NCBI GenBank assembly: GCA_009733575.1
Contig: ML769575.1
Location: 66,894-130,893, forward strand
Direction: 5' to 3'
DNA: 64,000 nucleotides
Source of the DNA: Gymnopus androsaceus JB14
Lineage: Eukaryota > Basidiomycota > Agaricomycetes > Agaricales > Omphalotaceae
The notes under the pieces: generated by a model
What the model saw: the letters and a program-made list of their open reading frames with translations, nothing else
Databases searched by the model: none
Told to the model about the DNA's origin: nothing
Program-made: the position numbers and the translations under genes
Part shown: piece after piece, positions 32,425-44,136 of the stretch
Position numbering within the stretch: position 1 is the first letter of the stretch
Layout of the letters: each line of letters starts with the position of its first letter

Positions 32425-32869
32425 AGGCCAGTGTAGGACTCCCTGAGAGTTGGAGTATCATTGTGCAGTGATGTAAAGGCTCCCAATTCACACTAAGTAG
32501 ATGAGTCAAGTTGGCATACTTGACCCTGACTTGGGTGTTTCACCTCAGATACACTAAGTCATTTGTTGAGTCAGCATACTCAACATGTGCTTGAGCCTTG
32601 GGTATTCTTCTTGATCAGTGCAAGGCATTGGTGTATGTTAGTTGGCTGTTCACCTTGATAGGTTTTAGTGACTTGTGCAACTGAGATGTATGAGCTTAAA
32701 TATCACAAACTCCCCCCCTTTCATACAAACCTTGTTCATTGCACCACTTTTAAGTATGTTCTGTTGAGTGCTTTCTTTTATGAGTCAACTGTAGTAGAGG
32801 GAACCTTTGACAACCTCCTTCCTCACACTAATTAAGCCTTTTTGATTAAATCTGATTTGGGTAAGTTTT

Positions 32870-33094
32870 CATGAGCAAAATTTAAGTTTCATAGTGCCCC
32901 CAGCACTTTCCAGTGCTTGCCAGAGTCAGCCAGTACTTCCTGCCAAATTTTACATCCAAATTAGGTAATAATATGGCCTCTGGGAGCTCTGGCTGGTACA
33001 TGCCAGTGCATCTAGGTCCTGGGGCTCTGGGGCTCTGGAGGCACTGTCCAGCACTGTCTGGCAATGGCCACATCATACACATTTTGCTGACATT
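32870..33094. mobile_element. Degenerate MITE, CATCAGCAAAA-like, copy D
   Basis: Left end CATGAGCAAAAT and reversed right end ATGTCAGCAAAAT resemble copies A-C. The interior is made of CTGGGAGCTCTGGC, GGGGCTCTGG and CACTGTCC words, as in the segment at 24638. The terminal repeats are imperfect. Confidence 0.5.
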
Positions 33095-33719
33095 GTTTGG
33101 TTGATTTTCACAACTAGCACAAATCTAACTTATCAGTGCACTTAATTGATGCAGCTGATCCAATGATCTTTCTATTGGCCATACAGGTTTTTATTAGATA
33201 CAGATTTGGATGCTCAGATGGAATGGCTGATGTAAACGAATATAATCTCAGTTGGACGTACAAGATACGGTACAACCGATACTGTACCTGTAAACGAATA
33301 TAATCTAGGTAAATGTAAGTATTAGGTCAGTAGATAAGTAAAGAAGATCTCACCTCAGTTGGACATACGAGATACAGTACAACTGAGGGAGTAAAAGTCT
33401 GTAGGCTGGATATATATGTCAATCATACGATCAACGTAGGTAAGCCAAAACCACGAAACCGGAAAAACAATAAATGTGTAAATATCTAGAATGGGAAAGT
33501 CAAAGCGTAGGGTATCGTTCGGAGTACTTACTCCAACAGCTGAGATCCCCTGTGATAGAAAAAGCAATCATTAACATGGGCACCAATTATATGGCCCACA
33601 TAATTAGCATGTCACCCATATAATATGGGTTGGTGTGCTTATCAGTGTTCACTTGTATAATTATAACCAGAGGTTCTGCCCCTTGTAATAAACCATACCA
33701 GCTCTATTAGTATGAGTTA

Positions 33720-36700
33720 GGGCGCATCAGGCCGATGTACGCGTCCTCGACGCTTAGAGTCTCCGCGCCCGGCCCTTCAATGTATTAAGACATGTCAAGA
33801 TGACCGCAGCACTCGAGCCTTGTCCGAGTCTATCAAGATTAATAACTTACCCTTCGATCCCTGCTTTTCTTCAAAACAACCAAGGACGTCAAACCGGCCT
33901 GATGCAGAATAAAGTTGAATTGGTTGCAAAACACGGGAGTTCATTGTATTATCGGCTAACACTAGACTACGTATTTTGTGGGCCTACAAAGCAACATTCA
34001 GCGACGTAGGTTTTTCTATGACAACGAAGGAAAAAAGTACAAAGGTCTTTGTAAAGTTCCGAACTAACGTTTTCAGAGATATTATTGGTCTGACAATGCC
34101 TACCAAACTAAGTACAAGAGGTGAATCAACAGAGTATAGGACGGATCAAGCGTATAAGTAAAGAGGTTGAACGAATAGCACTTGATCTCCCTCGCGTCCC
34201 CATCCCTCGGTCGCACCTCAAGATCTATATGTGTATACAGAAGCGTCCATCGCGTCAAGCGTCCGTGTCAATATCTCCATGCTCCTCCTCATACACATCG
34301 CCAATGTCGGGTATCCGCACCACGAAGCTTCGAATCTGTTTGCTTTCCGTAGCATTTCTTGAAACGAGAGAGAGAGAGAAATACAAAGAAGAAAAAGACC
34401 TTGTGGTATGTAAAAAGATTTTCCGCCGTTTTCTGCAACGTTTCCTGATTGAGCTCCTGCCCCCAGAGTTGGATAAATCCACCATTTCCATCATCGGTCC
34501 CATCATATCCAACGTTCTGCGTCCCAATTTCTTCATGTTCCAAGTCAAGGTTGACTTATGGAGAGCCTGATCTCTCTACAGGCAAACCGACTCCCAACTC
34601 CTCACTATGCTTCTCCTCGGTTAAATCTCGTCTCCGGCCAATCCTGCTCGAATTGGTCATCTATCCCTTGAGGTTGATGGTCGTAGCCCGAGATGAGAGC
34701 GGTGGAAGACGTTGAGACGCCATAGCGGGGAGTATAGCCGTTGTAGCCATTGCCAAGAGAGTGTATCGACCCATGAGCGAAGTGTCTCCCCTCATATTGG
34801 CCAACGTATCCACTCTGTGCATTGACAGAACCCGCAGGGTACCACGGAGGTGGATACGGAGGTGGGGAATACCGTCTGGCGGGGAGCAAAGTGGCCGTAA
34901 CAGTTGCACTCTGGTTCCACAAATTCGTGCTTCCATTAGTCGAAGAAACATTCGACATATGCGAGGCATCTTGGGGAAATTGGACCTGCGGAGCCTGGAA
35001 CATAATAGGATGGGCAAAGTCTTGTGGCGGAGTCATCACGTTGAGAGCACCAACCTCCGAAGTATACCCAGGATACGAGCACTGTGATTCATTAGCAGCG
35101 CCAGCGGAGCGAGAAGGATCGGAAGCGAACGCCACAGGTAGATTAGTCCTCGCAGGGTTATAAAAACCTGAAGAAGGGCCAGAGGAGGTACTAGCGTCAA
35201 AAGATAGGGCGTTCAAATGACTAGTTACAGATGCGACATCGAAGTGAGAAGGTCCTGCAATATTCGTCGCCGGCCATATTTCTGCAAAACGTGAATCAGC
35301 ACTTGTAAAAGCGTTTTGCGAAACTGGAGATGAACTCGCTTCCACTGGCCAGTTCGGTGAAGGACGGGGTGAATCGGGAGGAAGCACGGAGAATGAAGCT
35401 GATGCAACACTTTGTGGATGTGATTGGGAGGACGATGGCGTTGTGTTGGTTAGTGCTGAATTGGTTGCTCGCATGGCGGCATGTCTCGTTTTCATTGCCA
35501 CATGAATGTCGTGCACTACCGCTTGAACGTTGGCGAGCTTTTCGACCTGAAGCTTGCTCAAACCTTTCCATACCTGAGCACCCTTTCTGACTCGAACGTT
35601 CGAACGTTGCAAAGTGTCCTTCCAGACCTTCAAGAAGATCTTTCGCTTGAGTCTGGGCGCTGGCCCGCAAGGAGCTTTCGGTCGAATTCCTTGAAATGGC
35701 TTCGCATGCTGGGTTCATTTGTGGTAGTAGTGGGAACGTCGAACAAGTCCAAGAAGAGCTCATCTTCCTGTTTTGAATTCTTGGAAATGGCATGGCGCGG
35801 GGAAGAGAGAACAAAAAATATCAGCTGGGAAGAGGCTAGATATGTGAGGTTAGTCGTATAAATACTTGAAGAAAATCCGAACTAACGAGGTAAAGGGATG
35901 TTGTCAGACACTACTCGAGCTTGAACGAGTTCAAGAGGAGGCACAGAGGAAAGAAACTGGGAAAAAAGACGCGTAGGCAGACCATTTATATACCCTTGTC
36001 GTGCGCATAGTGACCTAAATCTCCAGTGGCAGAAATCCTTCGGTGGTCGATCAGAATTCCTGTAGAGCTCCCGGTTCGCATTTGCGAAAGATTTCAGGGC
36101 CCAGTGACAATCCTTTCACTGCCTCGGAAATCCCGGGAGATGCGTCTGGTTGGGTTGTCGGTGGGTTGAATGAGTAGATCTCCAGACGAACACCATGACT
36201 TCATCGCTTCGCCGTTTACTGAGAGGACTCGATTGACCTGAGCTGTACAGGACAGAGCTATTGGTGATTTTCGAAGATTAATGCGCTTTATCTTGCCGAG
36301 TTGGACGCGATTTTCGAGCTTGAGACGAAACGAACTGGTTCTTTATGCCAAATTACGAAATGCTGAGCCGCGTATTCAAGATAAATCAAAATCGACACGC
36401 TTTTTCGGCATTCGGATTGCAGGAATGTTCTCTGGTACGCTGGGGACTCAGTGAGAGTAGTCTACTGAAGAAAAACAGCGGTAAGAGCGAGCTCAAGAGT
36501 GCATGAAGAGGCACGCACCTGAAAGTGGTTCGATCTCCATTCTAATCAAATGCTACTCCAAGTACGCCGAGGATAACAGTGCCCAGTAGCATTGCATGTC
36601 ACTCAAGTCCCCGTTGTTAGAGTTGACAGTTTTGCACCCAGAAAACCGCAAGAGGCGCGAAATAAAGCCATGTAAGGGTTATCTCCATAAAGAACAAGGG

Positions 36701-37225
36701 CAGTTGCGTAGACGAAGACCCAGCAGTAAGGGGAAGGTCCAAGCTTGAGCAGCGGTCTACGAACAAATGAGCGATAAAGACGTAGATGCGATGATGTAGG
36801 CTCACCTAGTTGAAGAATTGTATTCTTGGTTGTCTCAGACTAATATTCGCAATAGCTGTAGATACTAGTATTCATTCGCTGGTCAAAGCTTTGTAGAAGC
36901 GGTCATAAAGTTCCTCAGCGGAAGTCTATAATACCGATGAGGGTCACCATCATGGAGCATTGGTAGAGACATACCTCATTAGCAGTGCTTAAGAGAGCTA
37001 TATTCGAGAGATGCGCCAGTAGTTGGTCCAAAATGCCTATGAGTGGCCAGAAGAGAAGAAATGGTGTCCGGTCATATTTCGAGGAGGTAGTAGAGCGTGA
37101 ATAGAGTAATGGCTCCCTAAGCTGTCGTCGTCGTGCAAGTTGAAACGCTCAGCCTCAGCCTGTTACGCTGATGCTAGCGTCTAATAACTCAGTTAGCGCC
37201 TGCTGCGCGCTTATATTTTTTCGCT
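33720..37225. repeat. 3.5-kb segmental duplication, copy B
   Basis: Partner of 17775-21310, same orientation, about 16 kb away. The right border, GCGCTTATATTTTTTCGC, lies about 50 bp before the hAT-type element at 37280. Confidence 0.8.
34605..35814 (-). pseudogene. Unrecognised Ser/Pro-rich protein, copy B, frameshifted
   Basis: The main frame (35633-34605) contains KVWKDTLQRSNVRVRKGAQV, matching the KVWDEETRNLSIKDG region of copy A. It then runs through a long Ser/Pro/Asn-rich part to RYSPPPYPPPWYPAGSVNAQ and a tail ending NRGEA. The preceding residues (ELFLDLFDVPTTTTNEPSMR, about 35780-35650) lie in another frame. A one-base shift at about 35645 separates them, a site different from the lesion in copy A. 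Because the lesions differ, the duplication probably predates at least one of them. Function is unknown. Confidence 0.5.
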
Positions 37226-37279
37226 CGAACCAGCCGGCTGTGTCGGCCTGGTGACGTTCGATGACGATTCAAGTTCGGG

Positions 37280-37992
37280 CAAGGGGGGTCCGGCATCCGA
37301 AGCGCTGAGATCGTGTGGTTTGTTTGCTCGTGTAGTCATTGGGCGCTCAAACTTTCATACAGGGAAAAGTGTAATCTGACCTCAACTTTTTCCTTGTTGT
37401 AGATACAAAAAATTTGAATAGACACATATATTCTAATGTACTTTAAGTTGTATGGGCTCAGCCCATACAAAATTTGAGCAGGGTTTGAAAGAATCGCAAG
37501 CAAAAGAACAATTTCTTGAAAGTTCAGGTGACTGAACACGTGTCATATTGAATCAGAAGTGCCCACTGTTGGCCCACTGTGACTTCACCTCACTCATTCA
37601 TCGTGTTAATGCGAATCTTTCATCCCGTTTGGAAGACAACATGGCGAAGCATGGTCATTGGCCGCGCTGTACCAATCCTTCCTACTGACCCTTAGTCCTT
37701 GTGACCCTGCAGACTTTGCGCTGATATTGGACTGTTTTTCTTGCTGCAAATGCATTTTCATGCTATCTTGCTTTGCATCCAGCAATAAATGTTTGTATTA
37801 TTATTATAGATACTGTTTAATGCGCCTTATATGGCTTGAATTGCATGCAACGAAGGGAAATTGAAGAAATTTCACGGCTAGGCGCCCAAAACAAACAGGT
37901 GATGACAGTGATTTCCTTTTATATCATCATCATCATGGTACCAAAAAACTTTTACACACAATCTCAGTAATTTTGATTCCGGACCCCCCTTG
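37280..37992. mobile_element. hAT-type non-autonomous element (713 bp) with 8-bp target duplication
   Basis: Terminal inverted repeats CAAGGGGGGTCCGG / CCGGACCCCCCTTG are perfect over 14 bp. They are flanked by perfect AGTTCGGG repeats at 37272-37279 and 37993-38000. An 8 bp duplication and CA(A)GGG ends are the hallmarks of the hAT superfamily. No transposase frame is present, so it must be moved in trans. Confidence 0.85.
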
Positions 37993-38680
37993 AGTTCGGG
38001 CATCAAACGTCGCTGCATCCACGGCGACTGGCTCGAGTCTACTCTCTTCTCCTATCATTTTGACTGTCGAAATCTAATCAAGTTATATATCTTTCCTTTG
38101 AATCAATGGCAGATATCAAAAGCTTGGAAACACGAATATCAGACTAGACGAAATCTAGAAGACGTCCAACATCTTACTTTGGATCTTCGCGACATCTTCG
38201 CGACATCTTTTCTGCACCGTTTTAGTCTCGAGCCTCGGTATAACATGCATTCGCATGTGAGCCTCCTTCGTCCGGCTCAGGGCCTTTGGCCTCGATCCTT
38301 AGTTGTCTCACATGGGGTGCTTGCGAAGGAAGCAATAACGATGTCAGTGCTGTCGCACCTCCATCGTGTTTGGTTTTCATTAATATGAACATTTTACCGC
38401 ACAATGCTGCCTATAAGCTTAGTGCTCCTTTGTTTGATTTGTATATATTAATTCTAGAAGCCCTTGGTTACCAGAATCCTTGGCGGCTACTTGTTGGGCG
38501 CTTCATGCTCAACAGCAACCACGTACAACCGAATTTTATTTCCGAATCCTTCTTTCTTTCTCTCTGCAGGCTGCCATTGAAGTAGGCAATGTAGTTTGAA
38601 TCCAATCTCCTTCCATTCAACCGCAATTGCAGAGGGACAAAAGGATGGAATATGGATGGAACAAATCTCCTTTAGTTCAG

Positions 38681-40275
38681 CTAGTGAACTGGTACGTTCT
38701 CTATATATCTTCCTTCAATATCTACTAATCTTTGTGCCAATAGTTTTCCTCCCAACTTCTTCACCCGACTGTAGTCAACATTTTCCACCAACAGAATTCC
38801 ATCCAGACTTTTCACTCGAGATAATGCAACAAAGGTTAACCCTATGGAAAACTCCCTCTTCCCAAGACCAAGACGAATTTTTGGTAATGTGAGTCCTTGT
38901 GATTTGTGGATAGTGACTGCCCAAGCTAATCGTAATGGTAGTTGAGTCCAAGATAGAGTCTTTGACTGGTTATCGAATGTAGTCTTGAGAGGAACTATCG
39001 GAACAATTGGAATGCCTTTGGGGAAGCCAGGTCGTGGTGCAGTTCGCCATAGGGTGTTGCCAGTGTATGCTTCACAAGACACCATAACGGCAATGGGAAG
39101 ATCGGACCGTACAGCACCTGGGGCCCAAATTACATCCTCAACGATTCCAACTGTAGCGTTAACGAGTCCTAGGATAGGGTGAGTAGGTTCTATTTCTTGG
39201 TTAGCTGGACCTCACCTTTTGTCTGCCAGATATTCTGTGTTATCATAACCTTTGCTCCCCATGCCAGAATCACTGCGTTTTCAAGACCACCAGCCACATC
39301 TGCAGAAGCTGTGGAAGCATCAGCTCCTCCATCGTTCTTTGCCTTAATCTTTGCACATGGAACTCTCAACCTTTTGAGTTCTTTTAGATTCTGTATGTGC
39401 ACTTCTTCACGAGTTGTATAGAGGCAAGGTTTGTCAGCAAATTGCTGCTTTTCATCAAGAGAGACCTGACTCTGATCTCGTGTCTGTAGCAAGCGCCAGT
39501 TGTCCTTGGTAAGACCACCCATAGATGCATTTCGGAGAAGGGTTTTGAAGGCCACTTGTTCTGGTGAGTTTCCTTCCTGGCGAACAACTGTTGTAAGGCG
39601 AAAGCTCTGACGAAATCGATTATAGCAGATCTTCCCTTGGCGACTCAGCTGGCCATTGTCAGTATTCGCAGTCGACGGAGTGGAGTATAGTAATGTATCT
39701 CCAACTGGAGGGAGTTGAGCAAAATCACCAACAAGTGCTACATTGAAACCTCCCAGAGGTGAGTGGTCTGGTTTCATTTGCTGAAGTCGAGCATCAATCT
39801 GAGCTAACGTTCGTAGACCTAGCATTGATTTCTCGTCAATGATGATGAAGTGCACCCCAGACCAAGTTTGCTGGAATCGCGCGAGACGGGATCCTTTTAG
39901 CTCAACAAATTCACTGTTGATGGGGAGTCCGAGAGCAGAGTGGATCGTACGACCAAGGATATTCAAAGCCGCTACACCAGAGGGAGCCAAGACACGTATA
40001 GGATCCGGAAGTCCATGGTCAGTAGCCATTCGCCGTAACTCCTGGCAGATAGCCCAAATGACATATGTCTTTCCACAGCCTGCAGTTCCGTTGATGTTGT
40101 ACAGCTGCTGATCAAAGCTGTTGCCGGAAATAATCTGTTGATATGCAGCAATGTAACTGTCAAAGATTCTTTGTTGCTCAGGATTGAGCAATGCAATATC
40201 CACTGGTTCCGGTGGGTCATTTTGAGCAGATGCCTCTCCTTCCTCTCGTTTTTGCTCATTGATCCATGATGCCAC
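38681..40275 (-). CDS. Helitron PIF1-family helicase domain
   Basis: The frame 40275-39190 has LLNPEQQRIFDSYIAAYQQ, Walker A INGTAGCGKTYV and Walker B FIIIDEKSML. It also has the PIF1 block FNVALVGDFAQLPPVGD and FRLTTVVRQE. A GT-AG intron (about 39136-39180) joins QTK to GLVNATVGIVEDVIWAPG in the last exon (ending 38681). That exon carries the helicase C-terminal signature AWAVTIHKSQGLTL and FVALSRVKSLDG. The domain unwinds DNA 5'-3' during rolling-circle transposition. It is continuous in phase with the upstream Rep part except for one TGA at 40300-40302. Confidence 0.8.
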
Positions 40276-40299
40276 ATGATCGAGATGAGCCCAACGTGT

Positions 40300-43200
40300 T
40301 CACGACTCTTCGATATCCCAGGAATTGTCAAGTGGACGTTCACCAAGATGATCGAGTGTGAAATGAGGGATGTCGGCTGCAGGGTGGTCTCTAGCCCACA
40401 TTTGCCAATCTTCCTCGTTCAGAAATAGAGGATTAGGGTTCTGTAAGTCTTCGTCGTCGTCGTCCTCCTCCTCCTCTTCCTGTTGCTGACGGTTTTCATC
40501 TTCCTGGTCACGTAGAGTGTCTTGAGAATGGGAATAGCCAGCAGCCTGGCACTGGGCAAACAATTCTTGCCAACTTTTCTCCATGCCATTCTGGATGCGA
40601 ATGGTATCGATGAAGCGGAAGGGATGATGGAGAAGAACTTTGATACGACAGTATTCTTCGTATGTTTCTTCTTCAGGGTTCGGAGAGAGTCGTGGATAGG
40701 TACAAACAATAATGCTATTGTTTTTTCTTCTCTTTGACCAACGCCCACTCCTCCAGCTATACTTCTGCAACATATCATGTACAGATAGATTTTCGGCCTC
40801 GGATGGTCGTTTCATGTATCTATAACAATATGGAATGACAGTTGCATTGAATACTAAACAAATTCATGAACCTTTGGAGGACCGACTCTCCTGTCACCTT
40901 CCGACTTTCATCTGTAGTGTCTTCATTGGCTACTTCCAGTTCATGCATGTCACCATCTGCGTAGAGGGATAAGGTGGTAAAGGTGGTGAATGTACGGACG
41001 AGGGGAATTCCAAGAAGAAGGTGAGCTGTTTCCTGTGCCGAGTAACTCCGTTCGCTGAGCATTTGATTTAGAAGTTTTTGGCAAGCAGATGAAGCAGAAC
41101 CATCTTCGTTCATATTCTCCACTACTGAAGCAAGAAGTTGAGGAAATTCGGGAGCCTGTTGTTCTGCTTTCGAAGCATACTTTGCAATATAACTTGGGAA
41201 GAGCAATGTGAGATATTGAATAGTTGAGAAAGGCAACCGCTCACTTTAATGCAGCATCTTTACTCAGAACAGGTTTGAGATTGATATTTGCCCACCAAGC
41301 AAGAATCAGAGCTGGGTTATATGTATTCATAATGGGGTCATTCCGACATGGTTCAAACCGTGGTCTGCGTTTGCCATCAAGACCGATCATTGGTGTATCT
41401 CGAAGATCCATTGGATAGTCAAAACGGCATACCATTCTCGGTTCGGTTTGTCCAGGAACTTTGCGCTTGACCCGACAGTAACCAGGCATACACTTCTTGT
41501 GGCGCTCAACCCAGTTTAGTAGCTCCGTAAGTTCCTCCTTGGTGTCCCTGAGGTTGTTAGAGGGAACAGAAGAAGGATAACGGCCAACAAGAGGTAGATT
41601 TTCATCTTCTCGTGGAAAAGGATTGATAGCCTTGACAGATCGTGCCCAGAACTCGGTGAATTCATGCATGCGGTCAGATTGAGTATTGGAAACTATCGCA
41701 TTGGGATCCTTCAGAAGGTTCCAATCAATGAGATCGGGGTCTGGTGCATCCTTGACCCACAAGAACCCATGGATATGGCCACTACCACGTTCCTGCCACT
41801 CATAGCGGTACCAAAAGTCCTTGACGCCAAACAGTGGACCAACGACATGTTTGAAGAAAGCTTGTACACGTTTATCGAGGTATGAAGCTGCAATATGGGG
41901 ATTGTTCGTGAGGGCTAACCATTTCTGATGTCTAGCGGTGGCTTCATCACCAACTGCAACTTCAATTTCAGAAGGCATATGTTGATGAAGGTCATCCCAT
42001 TGCAGGTCGGCTGCGCTAAGAGTGATGAAGAGATGAGGAGAACCTTTGACGCGGATGAGGTCAAGGAGTTCTCTGCGCCTCGCTAGCCAGTAAGCACGAG
42101 TTCCCCGCAAGTTTGCACCATAATGCATCATTTTACTGACGAGAGTTTGATCACCTTCCTCCAGCAGGCTCTTGATTTCTGCAGCAGTTAGACCAGCAGC
42201 ATCATGATTCTGCTTCACAAATACTCGAGCAGATTTTCGGGAACAATCACGCTGGAGAGTGTTGAAAGCAAACCATGGGAATCGGCGGTGATGACCAAAT
42301 CAACCATCCTTGAAATGGAGTAGGTGCTGGAGGTATTCTGTGAGCTCAACACGTCTTTCTCGGCCACTGGCACGATACAGATCTCCTTCACCGTCTGGAA
42401 ACAGTGTTGGGAAAGCCAAGGCCATATAGCCAGGTGTGTTTTCGGGAATTGGATCATTTCCATCTACTGAAGGAGCTTGAATCTATAGGAACGTTAGGTC
42501 AAAACGATATAGCAAGTGAATAAAAATGTACTATTTCTTGTTCATAGATAACTTGATTACCATTTAGAACATGTTCTGTCTCACGCCGAATATTCTGAAC
42601 CTCTGTACTTTGAGCAGGCTGGAGGTTGAGGACACCCGAGTCAACCTGTATTGAACCCTCCTCCTCTTCGCCTGTATCCGCAGCTTGACTGGGACCACTC
42701 GGGACAGTTCCAGGATCATCTTGTACGCCCTCCCGACATGTTGGAATGATTCCAACAACAGATCCAGCAATTGGTAGCTGGGCTAATGCTGCATCATCAG
42801 GAGCGCCAAGATCAGCATAGCCTGGATCGTGCTGAATCTTGTACAGAAGAGCTTCCTGGACCTTTTCACGCCTGACCATATAATCAACATGATGCTCCAA
42901 ATCCACACCATCGCGTCGGATAATGACCATATCAAGCTCCTGAGGCAACCGGGGTAAGCGATTGGCAATTTCAGTAATGTTTTGGGGAAGGTTAACGATG
43001 TGGTCTTTGTAGCTGAGTTGGCATCCCTTTGTATAGCGAACCTGCATGAGGGGCTTGACACAAGCAATCAGCATCTCTTCGATCTCGGTCAAACCCTTCA
43101 GACATGGTGGTATTTCATGCGCTATTGAGAAAGGTAAGTATATATATACATGATATATAATGAAGAACTTCTTACCTGGATGCACTTTGTTCGCTGCAGA

Positions 43201-44136
43201 CCACTTCTTTGTGCCCTCTTTATCCTTCCAACATCGACTACACTCATCGCCGCCATTTAACCCAAGATCAAAGCCTTGCTCAAAGCAAGTCGTGCAGTCT
43301 TCAAGCTTTATTCCATCAAGGCTAGCACGAAAATTGTCGATGAGGGCCTTCTCCGAAGGACGGACAGCAGGATTGTGAGGAAGGAATGGCATATCGGATA
43401 GATTGAGAGGGTCTGGCTCCAGTGGTTCATTAGAATTGGAGCCCATATCGTTGTTGACTGTCTGTACACCATCGGGGTCATCCATGAGATCATCTTCATT
43501 GTTTTGATCATGGGTAGATGGAATGTGGATAGCTTCATTTTGCTGATGACAATTCTCTGCAGCACGATCCAGACAGCGAATGCAAGTCTGGCGAATGGTC
43601 CCATCTGCAGCAGTACACTCCTCGATGGTAACGACATGGGCACCACGACCACACCACCTTTGCCCCACAGTCTCGGCATCCTGCCGTTTATCTGCAACAT
43701 AACATCTAGCTTTTCTGCGGCAACTATCGCACGTTTTGTAGAAGGAATTTGAGCTCTTGGTGAAGTGTCGTTTCCGTTTAATACTTCTGCACTGTGTACA
43801 TTTGAAAGAGCGTCAGCAAGAAGCACATTGTCTAGAGGTAGTACCGGGACCAGGACTTGTGAATGAGTACAGGGATATTGATACCTGGCAAAGAGTACAT
43901 CTCTGTCGTTCAGATGGTGCTCTCCGAAGGGCAGCACTTTCATTGGCAAGAACGTGGAACGCCCGACGATTTGCTTCCTTTTCATCTGCTTCCCATCAGC
44001 ACAATTTGCAGATTTCACCCCCAGAATCCCAGAAATGCCATGTATGGGAAACGACGCAGGAACAGGCTGCGCAGATCGTATTCGGAGGGTCGGAAAGATG
44101 GCTGTAGTCAACCTGATAGCGACGATTGCGAGGCAT
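40300..44136 (-). pseudogene. Helitron Rep (HUH) and N-terminal domains, interrupted
   Basis: From the right, a Cys-rich start (PNTICAACSCVVSHTWHFWD) is followed by more Cys pairs (CTTCFEQGFDLGLNGGDECS). A DUF6570-like block then reads PPCLKGLTEIEEMLIACVKP. Next is the Helitron-like N region around FPTLFPDGEGDLYRA and RRFPWFAFNTLQRD (about 42440-42220; a frame change lies in this stretch). The Rep core is FITLSAADLQWDDLHQH, then ERGSGHIHGFLW with the metal-binding HUH pair, and SYLDKRVQAFFKHVV. An intron at about 41185-41236 joins SKDAALK to YIAKYASKAEQQ. The frame meets one TGA at 40300, where neighbouring codons read DIEES-TRWAHLD; CGA-to-TGA decay is likely. Rep would nick and religate the element ends. 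Confidence 0.7.

Larger units (their letters stand above)
30677..33719. other. Gene-free, MITE-dense region downstream of the NACHT-WD40 gene
   Basis: No gene is recognised. Four inverted-repeat elements are listed separately (31617, 31927, 32279, 32870). A further small inverted repeat (CACCAATTATATGG... ...CATATAATATGGGTTGGTG, about 33580-33636) lies near the right edge. The rest is AT-rich spacer. Confidence 0.5.
38681..44136 (-). mobile_element. Helitron (Rep-helicase) body
   Basis: A minus-strand run of exons encodes, in order, N-terminal Cys-rich and DUF6570-like parts, a Helitron-like N domain, a HUH replication initiator and a PIF1-family helicase. This is the diagnostic RepHel arrangement of rolling-circle Helitrons. 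Element ends are not settled. No clear minus-strand hairpin plus CTRR terminus was found left of 38681, and a Helitron-like hairpin lies to the right at 44389-44420. Confidence 0.8.

Noticed and set aside
38222..38264. Possible Helitron 3' end (short CATGC/GCATG hairpin then CTAA on the minus strand)
   Set aside because: The stem is only 5 bp, about 18 bases from CTAA, and the next base is A rather than T; too weak to call the element border.
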